The notes: generated by a model not told the origin, from the letters alone. Shown: positions 7,133 through 15,285, counted from the stretch's first letter. The stretch: 17,223 nt of DNA from CAZTDD01 sp964612675 (GCA_964612675.1 CAZTDD010000141.1:1-17223); one strand, 5' to 3'. Made by a program: numbers and translations.

Positions 7133-8926
7133 TCAGTGATAGGCAAATCCGTGGACAGCCGTCGCCGGTTCAAATGGTCCCGTCAGTTTGTATGCCTCGT
7201 ATCTCCGATTCGGTGAGTTCGGAAATCCAACGATGACAAGGACAGCATCCTGTCCCCACGGAAACACCGAATCGAGAGCCGCACCAGACACGGACCGGGC
7301 GATCTCTTCACGAGATTGACCGTAATACCAGGCCAGCACATACCTCTCGTTTTCCCCTTCCTCGATCGTAATCAAATCGCCGTTTTTGCCGGTGATTGCC
7401 GTACACCCTCCGCCGACGAAGCGCTCCAGGACATACATTTGACGGACAGTGAATCCGGCGGCAATCGTTTCGATTTTTTCTCGGTCGCAATCGTATGGAT
7501 CCATAGTCTTCTGAGGTGAATAAGCGAAGCCCTGCACTAGATTCCCTGAGCCGTTCAATTCCGCCGTTCCGATCCGTTCAAGCAACAGAATGACGTCTTC
7601 CCAATCCTCACAATCGAGTAAATTGTCTCGAACATCGACAACGCTTCCGTCCCGAAGAGCGCTGTTATGTACCAAAGGCGCCAATTCCGTAATCTCGTTG
7701 CCGGAACAATCCAGACCGCTGAGTCCTGTAAGAAACTGAACTCCCTCAAGATTCTCGATCTGCTGATTCGAACATCGTAGGAAACCGCCGCGCTCCGCCG
7801 CCTCCGACGCGGTAAAACGCTCTCCGGGGCCGACCTCCATGAATGCTTCCACAGCCGCTCGGAAATTCGGATCCGGAAAGTATTCCGGTGTATTGATGTT
7901 TGGCTCGGCGGGAGTGGGCGTGGGTGCCGGGGTCGGGGTCGGTCCGGGCGCCGCAAACGCACGCCAGATTTTGGCCGTGCCATCCGACCCGCCCGATACA
8001 ATCCACTCGCCGTCGGGCGACATGTCGATGCAGGTAATCCGGGTGTTCTCGTAAAAAAATGTCCGGAGTATTCCTTCCTGACCGATATCCCAAAGGTTCA
8101 CCGTTCCGTCGTCACTGCCCGTTACTGCATATTCTCCATCGGGCGAGAAGCAGACCGAATTGACCGGTCCCTTGTGACCGGCGAACACAGCTATCTCACT
8201 GGTCTGCGAGACATCCCACAACTTGACAAGACCGTTGGAGTGAGCGGTTAGAAGCCAATCGCCATCCGGAGAGAACCCAGCAGACAGGACTCCACCGCCG
8301 AATCCTTGAAAACGGCCTACCAGAGCCGTTGTCTCGGCGTCCCACAGCGTGGCGCTGCCATCATGACTTCCGGTAACCACAAAGTCGCCTCCCGGCGAGA
8401 AAACAGCGGTATTGACGATGTGACGATGGCCTGCGAATACGCCGATCAGAGCGCCGTTATCGATCGTCCAAAGCCTCGCTTTCTGGTCCGCACCGGCTGT
8501 CAGCCCTTGCATGCCGTCCGGAGAAAATCGAACCGAAAGAACATCGCTTCGGTGACCGGAGAAGCCCCGAATCCGGTCGCCGGTTTCAACATCCCACAGA
8601 ACCGCTTTGCCATCCGCTCCCCCCGTCAGTGCGAAAGCGTAGTCGGGCGAAAGATCGACGGAATGGATCTTCGCACGGTGTTCGAACGCCAGCATTTCCA
8701 GCCCCGACCCAACATCCCACAACCGGGCGAGACCGTCATTTCCTCCCGTCAGCAGACCTCTTCCGTCGCCGGAGAACGTTAATGAATTGACCGTGGCCCC
8801 GTGGTCGAACGCGATGACCGGCTGTGTCACGATTTGCTGGCCGCTACATGGCAAAACGGCCGCACAGCACACGGCGAAAATGAGACATACTGATCGACCG
8901 GTTGAGCGCATCCGGCGTATTGGCAT
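7133..8926 (-). CDS. Secreted WD40 beta-propeller protein with C-terminal leucine-rich-repeat-like region
   Basis: I start this at ATG 8926 (597 aa), because AGAAGGAG lies about 8 nt before it; an upstream in-frame ATG at 8953 would overlap that ribosome site. A basic N-terminus and a hydrophobic segment (about residues 12-26) form a Sec-type signal. Residues about 42-322 hold seven WD40 repeats, each with an SPDG-like turn and a G-x-DG...LWD ending, enough for one closed seven-bladed propeller. A Pro-Thr linker (327-340) follows. The next segment (NTPEYFPDPNFRAAVE, then GLSGLDCSGNEITEL) resembles the start of internalin-like leucine-rich repeats, with only one or two recognisable repeats. 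The last 150 residues include four further Cys and match nothing I know. WD40 and LRR regions are protein-binding scaffolds, so this is probably a periplasmic or surface interaction protein. Neighbours give no hint of a partner. Confidence 0.9.
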   Translation of the reverse strand: MPIRRMRSTGRSVCLIFAVCCAAVLPCSGQQIVTQPVIAFDHGATVNSLTFSGDGRGLLTGGNDGLARLWDVGSGLEMLAFEHRAKIHSVDLSPDYAFALTGGADGKAVLWDVETGDRIRGFSGHRSDVLSVRFSPDGMQGLTAGADQKARLWTIDNGALIGVFAGHRHIVNTAVFSPGGDFVVTGSHDGSATLWDAETTALVGRFQGFGGGVLSAGFSPDGDWLLTAHSNGLVKLWDVSQTSEIAVFAGHKGPVNSVCFSPDGEYAVTGSDDGTVNLWDIGQEGILRTFFYENTRITCIDMSPDGEWIVSGGSDGTAKIWRAFAAPGPTPTPAPTPTPAEPNINTPEYFPDPNFRAAVEAFMEVGPGERFTASEAAERGGFLRCSNQQIENLEGVQFLTGLSGLDCSGNEITELAPLVHNSALRDGSVVDVRDNLLDCEDWEDVILLLERIGTAELNGSGNLVQGFAYSPQKTMDPYDCDREKIETIAAGFTVRQMYVLERFVGGGCTAITGKNGDLITIEEGENERYVLAWYYGQSREEIARSVSGAALDSVFPWGQDAVLVIVGFPNSPNRRYEAYKLTGPFEPATAVHGFAYH

Positions 8927-9102
8927 GGGTTTACTCCTTCTGGGTTGTTTCATTCTGCCTAAGCGAAGACGATAGCCTTTCTGACCGACACCGAGAACCG
9001 GTGGGAATACCTACCTCGGACATCCGTGTTGGGTCAATCTTCAAGGCCCGCTTCACACGTTCCAGTCAGATAGTATCGTACACGGTCGATTGTGTCTGGC
9101 GA

Positions 9103-9230
9103 GCCCCGGACCGTCGGAGCCCGTGATTTGGGAAAGAAAGAGACGGCTGGTCCGGGAGTTGAACTCCTGGACCAGCAATTCCTTTCTTAGCAGCCCCGGG
9201 CCGGCAAGGTCGGTGATTTGAGGAAGAAAC
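9103..9230. repeat. Imperfect 38-bp direct repeats flanking a palindrome
   Basis: Segments 9103-9140 and 9193-9230 align without gaps (about 28 of 38 identical by eye), sharing GCCCCGG at one end and GTGATTTG...AAGAAA at the other. They are 90 bp apart and enclose the palindrome at 9147-9175. This looks like an old local duplication or the ends of a small inserted element. Confidence 0.45.
9147..9175. terminator. 29-bp palindrome, possible transcription terminator hairpin
   Basis: CTGGTCC (9147-9153) pairs with GGACCAG (9169-9175), and the inner GGAG pairs with CTCC, giving a strong hairpin with one G/T mismatch. The + strand continues CAATTCCTTTCTT, a pyrimidine-rich but not pure U tract. 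It lies about 220 bp outside the nearest gene start and no gene clearly ends into it, so it could equally be the core of a mobile repeat. Confidence 0.35.
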
Positions 9231-9244
9231 CGCGGTCCCCATTG

Positions 9245-9331
9245 CCGTCATGGCGAGCAAAGCGTGGCCATCTCTTCGTTGCGTGTCTCAACAGCGAGGT
9301 TCTCACGTCGCTCCGCCCCTCGGAATGACGG
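9245..9331. repeat. 87-bp palindromic dispersed-type repeat (MITE/REP-like)
   Basis: The left end CCGTCATGGCGAG and the right end CTCGGAATGACGG are near-perfect terminal inverted repeats (CCGTCAT..CGAG on both sides), followed inward by AGCG and CGCT. The pattern of CGTCAT.GCGAG..AAGCG at one end and CGCTCCGCCCCTCGGAATGACGG-like at the other is typical of short, non-coding, multi-copy palindromic repeats found in many bacterial genomes. Copy number in this genome cannot be seen from one window. Confidence 0.6.
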
Positions 9332-9514
9332 TTTCGGGAGCGTTTTCTTAGGAAGAATACCCCGTTCTGAAACAGCCGGGCTTTGCGGACAGCAATTCCA
9401 TCCGGCAGGGATGCCGTATTCATACAGACCGGGGGGCTCTTCGTGTCTGGTTCGTAGCGCGTACACCCAAACAATCCGAAATACAAAAGAACCGCTTGAA
9501 GAACAAATACTTAC

Positions 9515-9574
9515 CAGCTAGAATGGGTGGACCTTCCGGGCAACCCGTTGACCGAGGGATATGTGAACGGCGAA
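9515..9574 (+). pseudogene. Short leucine-rich-repeat-like coding relic
   Basis: In one frame the sequence reads LEWVDLPGNPLTEGYVN, which matches the final strand-and-turn of bacterial leucine-rich repeats (LxxLDLxxNPL). A stop lies just upstream (9497-9499), and no repeat structure is seen before it. It may be a leftover of an LRR gene related to the C-terminal part of the WD40 protein upstream. It is short enough to be chance. Confidence 0.2.
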
Positions 9575-9701
9575 TCGGCCGCCGGTACCGAGCACGACAT
9601 ATGTTATCGTCGGGGCCGCGTATATGGTATAAATACGTGCGTCGGCAATATGCGGCTGTGCCGCGCAAGGATTCCATCGTACCGAAATACAAATAGAGAC
9701 C

Positions 9702-12380
9702 ATGTCAATCAAACAAACGGTTGAAGAACTATCAGAAGCGGCGGTTCTGGTTGAACGATCAGACCTTCAGGCACTGGCCTCGCTGCACACAAAACTTGAA
9801 GAGATTGAGACCTGGGCGAAAGACAACGGTCAACCGCAGGTGGGTGAGGTTGCGGCGAAGGCGGCAAAATCGATTGAGCAAATCATACTCGAGGAAGAGT
9901 CCGACCCCGATGCGGCATTCTCTTCAGTCTGTCGAGCGATAGCCGCGTTGCAGCAAGTCCTATGCGACGAACGTCGGCTGGAGAGCGGGATGCTTCCCCC
10001 GGAGTACGAAATCGAAGTCGGTGGCCGCGATTCGGCTGAAGAAACAACCTCCCAGTCCCAACCATCTCCGCACCCCGAGTTGCCGAAAGACCTGAATCCC
10101 TACGTGGATGAAGCGCTCTTTTCGGAGTTCCTCAGCCGTCAAATCGGTGCGTTGGCCGAGATGGAGGAGTTCATTCTTGCCCTTGAGAAATCCCTCGACG
10201 AGACGGCTTTGGGTGGGCTTCGCGGTTTGCTGCATACGCTGAAAGGCGAGGCCGCCGTGATGGGATTGTCCGATGTGTCGAATGTTTGTCATGCAGTGGA
10301 AGACAAATTTGAACGGGAACCGGCCAACGAAATAACCGATATGCTGCTGGAAACGAAAGACTGGCTGCTCCGCATGCTGGAATCGTATTCCGGCAAAGGC
10401 TCAGCACCCGAAGCGGCCGAGAATCTGCTGGCGCGGTGGGAGGTCCCGCCCGCTTCCGGTATGGAAACGCCCGATCTCGCCCAGAGCGCTCTAGAGGAGG
10501 AGCAACCGCCCGAGTCTCCACCCGAGCCTGCGCCGGCTCCGCCTCAGGAAACCGTCCCCCCGCAGCCCGCTCCGCAACCAGCACCTGCGGAAAGCGCTCC
10601 GAAATTCGTTCCTATCGAAGGAGACGTCGGACTTCTGTCGGATTTTGTCACGGAAGCCCGAGAGCACCTGGATACCGCGGATGTTCACCTGCTGACTCTT
10701 GAGACAAATTCCACCGATGAAGAATCCCTCAATGCTGTCTTTCGGGCTTTTCACACGATTAAAGGCGTTGCGGGCTTTCTTTCTCTAGACGATATTCAGT
10801 CTGTCGCGCACGAGGCCGAGAACCTCCTCGATCGAGCGCGCAAAGGCCAGTTACTGTTAGTAGACAATGCGATTGACGTCACATTCGAGGCACTCGACGC
10901 ACTCAAACGTCTCGTTGAACAGCTCGGGTCCGCCCTACAAACCGGTGAGGCGCTGGTAAGAGATCCCTCCCTGCCTTCCCTTGTCGATCGAATCCAGGCC
11001 GTTCTGGCGGGCAAAGCCGCGCCACCCCCCAGCGCTGAACAGACGGCTCCTGTTGCGGAACCTCAACAGGCGCCCTCCGCGCCGCCACCCGCAGAGCCGG
11101 AACCTCCGGCCCCGGCCGCTCCTGCCGAGGAAGAGCCTGCCGCCGAAAAACCTCCAGCCCCCAAGGACGCCGAAGAGAAGGCGGACAAACAGGCGCAGTC
11201 TCAGCGCTCGGTGAAGATACGCGAGTCGGTCAAGGTAGACGCAGAGCGTTTGGATCTTCTCGTTGAGATGATCGGTGAGCTGGTCATCACGGAATCGATG
11301 GTCAGTCAATCGGTAGAGGAAATCGATAACTGTACGGCCGAATTGGCACGGCATGTGAAGCAACTTCGGAAAATCACGCGCGAACTGCAGGAAATGGGCA
11401 CCTCGCTTCGAATGATCCCCATTCGGGCCACATTTCAGAAAATGGCTCGTGTCGCCCGGGATCTATCTCGAAAAACGGGAAAACCTCTCGAGTTCATCAC
11501 CTCGGGTGAGGACACGGAGCTGGACAAGACGGTCGTGGATAGAATTTCGGATCCTCTCGTCCATTTGGTCCGAAACGCCGTGGACCACGGGCTGGAAGAC
11601 GGCCCGGTGATTCGGAAGGAGGCAGGCAAATCGGAGACCGGACTGGTGAATCTTCGCGCCTTTCACCGCGGTGGAAATATTTACATCGAGATCTCCGATG
11701 ACGGACGAGGGTTGAATCGAGACGCCATCCTCAACAAAGCACGGGAACGAGGACTGATATCCGACGGCGACGCTTTCAGCGACCGCGACGTATACAATCT
11801 GATTTTCGAACCGGGATTCTCGACGGCGAAAACGGTGACCGATGTCTCAGGCCGCGGTGTGGGGATGGACGTGGTAAAACGCAATATTCTGGCTCTGCGC
11901 GGACAGATCGACATCCAGTCCGAGGTCGGCAAAGGGGCCACGTTCACGATCCGATTACCGCTCACGTTGGCCATCATCGACGGGATGGTGGTACGGATCG
12001 GTGAGCAACGCTATATCATTCCCACATTGTCAATCGTTCAATCGGTTCAGCCGCGCACAGCGGAACTCTCCACCGTATTGAACACCGGTGAGATGGCGCA
12101 CTTCCAGAATCGGCACGTGCCGCTCTTTCGGCTGGCGGATCTTTTCAACATCCAGGATGCCGAACGCGATCCAACGAAAGGAATCGTTGTTGTCGTAGAA
12201 GACGGAGACGAGCTGGCGGGGCTGCTTGTGGACGACCTGGTAGGCCAACATCAGATCGTAATCAAGTCATTAGGAGAGTTTTTCCAGGGGATCCCCGGTG
12301 TGGCCGGAGGCGCCATCATGTCGGACGGCCGCGTGGGATTGATCCTCGACGTGGGGGCGCTGGTAAGGCTGGCGAACTAG
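9702..12380 (+). CDS. cheA: Chemotaxis histidine kinase CheA with two HPt domains
   Basis: An 892-residue cytoplasmic kinase that takes receptor signals through CheW and phosphorylates CheY and CheB. Layout: an all-helical N-terminal region (1-95) of unknown type; HPt domain 1 with His178 in LLHTLKGEA; a Pro/Glu-rich linker (265-300); HPt domain 2 with His351 in AFHTIKGVA; a second Pro/Ala-rich linker (435-500); the P3 dimerisation helices (about 505-570, KVDAERLDLLVEMIGELV); the P4 ATPase with N box HLVRNAVDHG (621-630), G1 DDGRG (666-670), F box FEPGFST (702-708) and G2 GRGVGMD (717-723); and a P5 CheW-like domain (about 755-892). No typical P2 CheY-binding domain is seen; the linkers occupy its place. 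Two HPt domains recall kinases of the pilus or surface-motility type. The ribosome site before ATG 9702 is weak (TAGAGACC). First gene of a six-gene co-directional operon. Confidence 0.97.
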   Translation: MSIKQTVEELSEAAVLVERSDLQALASLHTKLEEIETWAKDNGQPQVGEVAAKAAKSIEQIILEEESDPDAAFSSVCRAIAALQQVLCDERRLESGMLPPEYEIEVGGRDSAEETTSQSQPSPHPELPKDLNPYVDEALFSEFLSRQIGALAEMEEFILALEKSLDETALGGLRGLLHTLKGEAAVMGLSDVSNVCHAVEDKFEREPANEITDMLLETKDWLLRMLESYSGKGSAPEAAENLLARWEVPPASGMETPDLAQSALEEEQPPESPPEPAPAPPQETVPPQPAPQPAPAESAPKFVPIEGDVGLLSDFVTEAREHLDTADVHLLTLETNSTDEESLNAVFRAFHTIKGVAGFLSLDDIQSVAHEAENLLDRARKGQLLLVDNAIDVTFEALDALKRLVEQLGSALQTGEALVRDPSLPSLVDRIQAVLAGKAAPPPSAEQTAPVAEPQQAPSAPPPAEPEPPAPAAPAEEEPAAEKPPAPKDAEEKADKQAQSQRSVKIRESVKVDAERLDLLVEMIGELVITESMVSQSVEEIDNCTAELARHVKQLRKITRELQEMGTSLRMIPIRATFQKMARVARDLSRKTGKPLEFITSGEDTELDKTVVDRISDPLVHLVRNAVDHGLEDGPVIRKEAGKSETGLVNLRAFHRGGNIYIEISDDGRGLNRDAILNKARERGLISDGDAFSDRDVYNLIFEPGFSTAKTVTDVSGRGVGMDVVKRNILALRGQIDIQSEVGKGATFTIRLPLTLAIIDGMVVRIGEQRYIIPTLSIVQSVQPRTAELSTVLNTGEMAHFQNRHVPLFRLADLFNIQDAERDPTKGIVVVVEDGDELAGLLVDDLVGQHQIVIKSLGEFFQGIPGVAGGAIMSDGRVGLILDVGALVRLAN

Positions 12381-12420
12381 AGACGGACGAAGAGAACAGA
12401 TCGAGAAGAGGTGAAACGGA

Positions 12421-12948
12421 ATGGTGAATCATTCGAATGCTCCCGCTGCCAAAAGCGACGAGAACGTCCGCAACGTGCGACTGGGAAAATACCTTACATT
12501 CCATATCGGTGATGAGGAATACGGTATCGAGATACTGAAAGTCATCGAGATCATTGGTTTGATGCCAATCACCGAGGTCCCCCGTACCCCCGACTTTGTG
12601 CGGGGTGTGATCAACCTCAGAGGCAAGATCATCCCGATCGTCGATCTTCGGCTGAAATTCGGTCTTCCGGAGATTGAATACAATGATCGAACGTGTATCA
12701 TCATCGTCCAGATCACGCGGGAAGATCAACAAGTAAATACCGGTCTGGTAGTCGACCACGTTTCTGAGGTAGTCAATATCGAAGTAACCCATTTTGAGCA
12801 GACCCCTTCTTTTGGCCCGAGCGTCGATACGAAGTTCATTCTTGGGATCGGAAAAGTCGGCGATCGAGTTGTGCTGCTTCTCGATGTTGACGAAGTCCTC
12901 TCCATCGAAGAAGTCGGGATCGTTGGGCAAGTCGCTCGTGAAGCGTAA
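12421..12948 (+). CDS. cheW: Chemotaxis coupling protein CheW
   Basis: A 175-residue adaptor that bridges chemoreceptor tips and the P5 domain of CheA in the polar array. After a polar N-terminus of about 20 residues, the fold is evident from YLTFHIGDEEYGIEILKV, then ITEVPRTPDFVRGVINLRGKIIPIVDLRLKFG, the conserved receptor/kinase-binding core, and a C-terminal half with VDHVSEVVNI and LLLDVDEVLS. The start is supported by GAGGTG about 7 nt before ATG. It lies 40 bp after cheA and 29 bp before the receptor gene, so co-transcription is likely. Nothing is missing compared with the family. Confidence 0.97.
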   Translation: MVNHSNAPAAKSDENVRNVRLGKYLTFHIGDEEYGIEILKVIEIIGLMPITEVPRTPDFVRGVINLRGKIIPIVDLRLKFGLPEIEYNDRTCIIIVQITREDQQVNTGLVVDHVSEVVNIEVTHFEQTPSFGPSVDTKFILGIGKVGDRVVLLLDVDEVLSIEEVGIVGQVAREA

Positions 12949-12977
12949 TCGCGGAAAGGACGCAAAGGGGAACAGAG

Positions 12978-14315
12978 ATGAAACTGGGTGTGAAACTACT
13001 GCTGACACTGCTCGTTGTAGGCATCGCTCCGTTGGTGCTGATGGGCATATTCTCCGTCCAGGAGGTCCAAAGCGTACTGTCGGCTCAAGGATCCGTCGAT
13101 CAAACGGCGGTGCAGGCTCTCGTCGGCCGTTTACGATGGATCATGGGAGCAATCGGAGTGCTCACCGTAGCCGTGATCGCCTTGATCGCTTTCTTCATGA
13201 TTCGTTCTGTCACCGGCCCGTTGCGATCAATCGCAGATCGCCTGACACAAGGTGCGGATCATGTCTCGCGGGCCTCCACGCAGGTCGCGTCATCGAGTCA
13301 ACAGCTGGCGAATTCATCCAATCAGCAGGCAGCCAACTTGGAGGAAACGTCGGCTTCGCTGGCCGAGATGTCCGCCATGACCGATTCCAATAAGGAAAAC
13401 ACCTTGCAGGCCAACAGTATGGCCGAGAAGGTACGCGCCGCCGCGGTATCGTGTCGCGAGGCGATGAATCAGATGTCCGAAGCCATCACAAAAATTAAAA
13501 CCTCCTCCGATGAAACAGCCAAGGTGGTAAAAACCATCGATGATATCGCCTTTCAAACGAATTTGCTTGCACTCAATGCTGCCGTCGAGGCGGCTCGAGC
13601 CGGTGAGGCGGGCCGAGGGTTCGCCGTGGTTGCCGACGAGGTCAGAAATCTCGCTCTTCACAGTGCGCAGGCCGCCCGAAATACCGCCGACTTGATCCAA
13701 GAGTCACAAAACAATGCGTCCGACGGTGTCTCCGCGTCCGGACAGGTTGTGCAAGTTCTTGAAGATATATTGAGCACGATCATGTCGATGACGGAGCTCA
13801 TCAGCCAGATTTCTTCGGCAAGTCAGGAGCAAGCGGAAGGCATTAAGCAGATCAACGACGCCGTCACACAAATGGAGTCGGTCACACAAGCCAACGCCTC
13901 GAACGCAGAGAAATCGGCGATGGCCTCCGAGCGTCTGTCTGTTCAAGCCAAAGAACTGAATGATGTCGTCAGTGTTTTGGTGGGACTGGTTCACGGCCGC
14001 GACGCACACTCCGAAGAAAAACCGCAGATCGCCCACAGCAAGCCGCCCGAACTGGAACAAACGCCTAAGAAACAACCCAGTACTGAAGACTTCACTGAAT
14101 TTGATACCCATAAGTCGGACCTGCGGGAAGAGACGAAGAAAAAGGCGGAACAGCCCAGGAGGCTTCTCCCGCGAAACGAACCCCGGCAGAAGGCGAGTCC
14201 CGAACCCAGAAAACAGTCCGCCAGGCCGGAGCAGGTCATTCCCTTGGATGAAGATGAAGAAAGCGTGTACGAGGAATCGTTTCGAGGACCGAGTGAATCT
14301 CGACACGGGGATTAG
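12978..14315 (+). CDS. Methyl-accepting chemotaxis protein with minimal periplasmic loop and truncated HAMP
   Basis: A 445-residue chemoreceptor. TM1 is about residues 6-25 and TM2 about 54-75, leaving only some 28 residues outside the membrane, too few for a ligand-binding domain. After TM2 only a HAMP beginning is visible (RSVTGPLRSIADRL, 76-89), and the chain runs straight into the methylation helix (SSNQQAANLEETSASLAEM, 113-131). The CheA/CheW-binding tip is complete at about 186-226 (IDDIAFQTNLLALNAAVEAA, then GFAVVADEVRNLA). The last 100 residues form a charged, Pro/Lys/Glu-rich tail with a terminal acidic patch (PLDEDEESVYEE) and no CheR pentapeptide. As the operon's own receptor it probably reports membrane, energy or cytoplasmic state, or pairs with another sensor; that is inference. 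A purine-rich AAAGGGGAACAGAG precedes ATG. The 106 bp after its stop contain no gene I can support. Confidence 0.95.
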   Translation: MKLGVKLLLTLLVVGIAPLVLMGIFSVQEVQSVLSAQGSVDQTAVQALVGRLRWIMGAIGVLTVAVIALIAFFMIRSVTGPLRSIADRLTQGADHVSRASTQVASSSQQLANSSNQQAANLEETSASLAEMSAMTDSNKENTLQANSMAEKVRAAAVSCREAMNQMSEAITKIKTSSDETAKVVKTIDDIAFQTNLLALNAAVEAARAGEAGRGFAVVADEVRNLALHSAQAARNTADLIQESQNNASDGVSASGQVVQVLEDILSTIMSMTELISQISSASQEQAEGIKQINDAVTQMESVTQANASNAEKSAMASERLSVQAKELNDVVSVLVGLVHGRDAHSEEKPQIAHSKPPELEQTPKKQPSTEDFTEFDTHKSDLREETKKKAEQPRRLLPRNEPRQKASPEPRKQSARPEQVIPLDEDEESVYEESFRGPSESRHGD

Positions 14316-14421
14316 GTGGACGAACGAGAGAGCATCGCCGGACCGGCAAGGTCAACGACGGCAAAAAACGTGTGGCGAGGTAGAAGACTCGGCATGCAGG
14401 GTAGACCGGGTCCAAGAACAA

Positions 14422-14895
14422 ATGGATAACGCATTCGTGAATCCGTTTGTTGAGGGTGTATGCGATTTCTTCGCAATGATGCTGGATTCAGAGATCCACC
14501 ACGACTCGGTCCCCAGTCAGCAAGCGTGTTACGAATCGCAGAATGGTGTCGTAGCGTCTATCGAAATGAACGGGTGGCTGTCTGCTGTCGTTGAACTTCA
14601 TTTACCCGATGATACGGCGGTAGCCTTGGTGAATCGATTAACGGGATTTGAATCAAAGGAAGTGGATGCGTCTGTCTTGGACGGGGTGGCCGAATCGGTC
14701 AATATCATTGCGGGGGGCGCAAAAGCCAAGCTCAGCCGCGAAAACCGTCCTCCGATCAATCTCGGTCTGCCGTCTGTCCATCACGGCAACACCGGATCGG
14801 TGTCGCGCACCAGCAAAACGGAACAACTCGAGATCTATTTCACAAGCGATCTAGGCCCCTTGTTGTTACGCGTCGATTACGAACCTACATCATGA
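14422..14895 (+). CDS. cheX: CheX-type CheY-phosphate phosphatase
   Basis: The frame is open far upstream inside the receptor gene, but ATG 14422 is the only good nearby in-frame start and gives 157 residues, the usual CheX length of about 155. The CheC/CheX/FliY active-site helix is clear: VLDGVAESVNIIAGGAKAKL, in which Glu and Asn of the E-x2-N motif (ESVN) are the residues that dephosphorylate CheY-P in characterised family members. Just one such motif is seen, as in CheX; CheC and FliY usually have two. The N-terminus (NPFVEGVCDFFAMML) is the usual CheX opening helix. The ribosome site is weak. It lies 21 bp upstream of cheY, its expected substrate, so it most likely supplies signal termination in place of CheZ. 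Confidence 0.88.
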   Translation: MDNAFVNPFVEGVCDFFAMMLDSEIHHDSVPSQQACYESQNGVVASIEMNGWLSAVVELHLPDDTAVALVNRLTGFESKEVDASVLDGVAESVNIIAGGAKAKLSRENRPPINLGLPSVHHGNTGSVSRTSKTEQLEIYFTSDLGPLLLRVDYEPTS

Positions 14896-14916
14896 TCAGT
14901 ACGGAGGTGTGACTCA

Positions 14917-15285
14917 ATGAAAGCTCTTATCGTCGACGACTCGGAAACGACGCGCAGGATCATCGTCCGCGCTCTCCAAAAAGCAAACATTACCGAGTCG
15001 GACCAGGCTGGAGACGGGACGGAGGCCGTTCAAGCGTGCAGCAAGAACGAATACGATGTTGTGCTCATGGACTGGAATATGCCCAATATGTCTGGGATCG
15101 AAGCCGTCAAAGCAATCCGGAAAAAGGGAAATAAAGTACCCATTATCATGGTCACGACCGAGGCGGAGAAGTCACGCATCATCGAGGCGCTGAAAGAGGG
15201 GGCGAACAACTACATCGCCAAACCATTTCAACCGGATGTATTGGCGGCCAAGATAAAGGAAACAATCATCAAAACCATGAAATAA
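14917..15285 (+). CDS. cheY: Chemotaxis response regulator CheY (single receiver domain)
   Basis: A 122-residue stand-alone receiver. Acidic pair Asp7-Asp8 (IVDDSE), phospho-acceptor Asp52 (LMDWNMP), switch Thr80/Thr81 (MVTTEA), and conserved Lys102 (AKPF) are all present, so it should be a functional phosphotransfer partner of CheA. It has no output domain, so it acts by binding a motor or another protein. A strong ribosome site (GGAGGTG) sits about 7 nt before ATG. The position between cheX and cheB suits a CheY rather than a general regulator. The target, flagellar switch or pilus motor, is not shown by this window. Confidence 0.96.
   Translation: MKALIVDDSETTRRIIVRALQKANITESDQAGDGTEAVQACSKNEYDVVLMDWNMPNMSGIEAVKAIRKKGNKVPIIMVTTEAEKSRIIEALKEGANNYIAKPFQPDVLAAKIKETIIKTMK

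Larger units (their letters stand above)
8927..9701. other. 775-bp intergenic region before the che operon
   Basis: No convincing full-length gene on either strand; the open frames here are short and of random-looking composition. It contains, in order: the WD40 ribosome site (about 8934-8940, - strand), imperfect direct repeats flanking a 29-bp palindrome, an 87-bp palindromic element, a short leucine-rich-repeat-like relic, and an A/T-rich stretch at about 9596-9635 (TATATGGTATAAATA) that is the likeliest place for a che promoter, although no clean -35/-10 pair is visible. Confidence 0.6.

Noticed and set aside
9147..9175. Possible tRNA 3' half, because the reverse complement contains a T-loop-like GTTCAACTC
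   Set aside because: The flanking bases do not form a 5-bp T stem or acceptor stem, and the segment is explained as a simple palindrome.
12316..13008. A 230-codon open frame on the - strand
   Set aside because: Antisense to the end of cheA, all of cheW and the start of the receptor gene; a codon-bias shadow.
13704..14306. A 200-codon open frame on the - strand
   Set aside because: Antisense to the receptor gene; low-complexity Leu/Arg/Phe-rich translation typical of the reverse of a coiled-coil gene.
13960..14421. N-terminal extension of CheX by 154 residues
   Set aside because: It overlaps the receptor gene in another frame, has a composition unlike CheX, and start 14422 gives the normal family length.
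14316..14421. Small gene starting with GTG right after the receptor stop
   Set aside because: It gives about 38 residues of Arg/Gly-rich random-looking sequence with no ribosome site.
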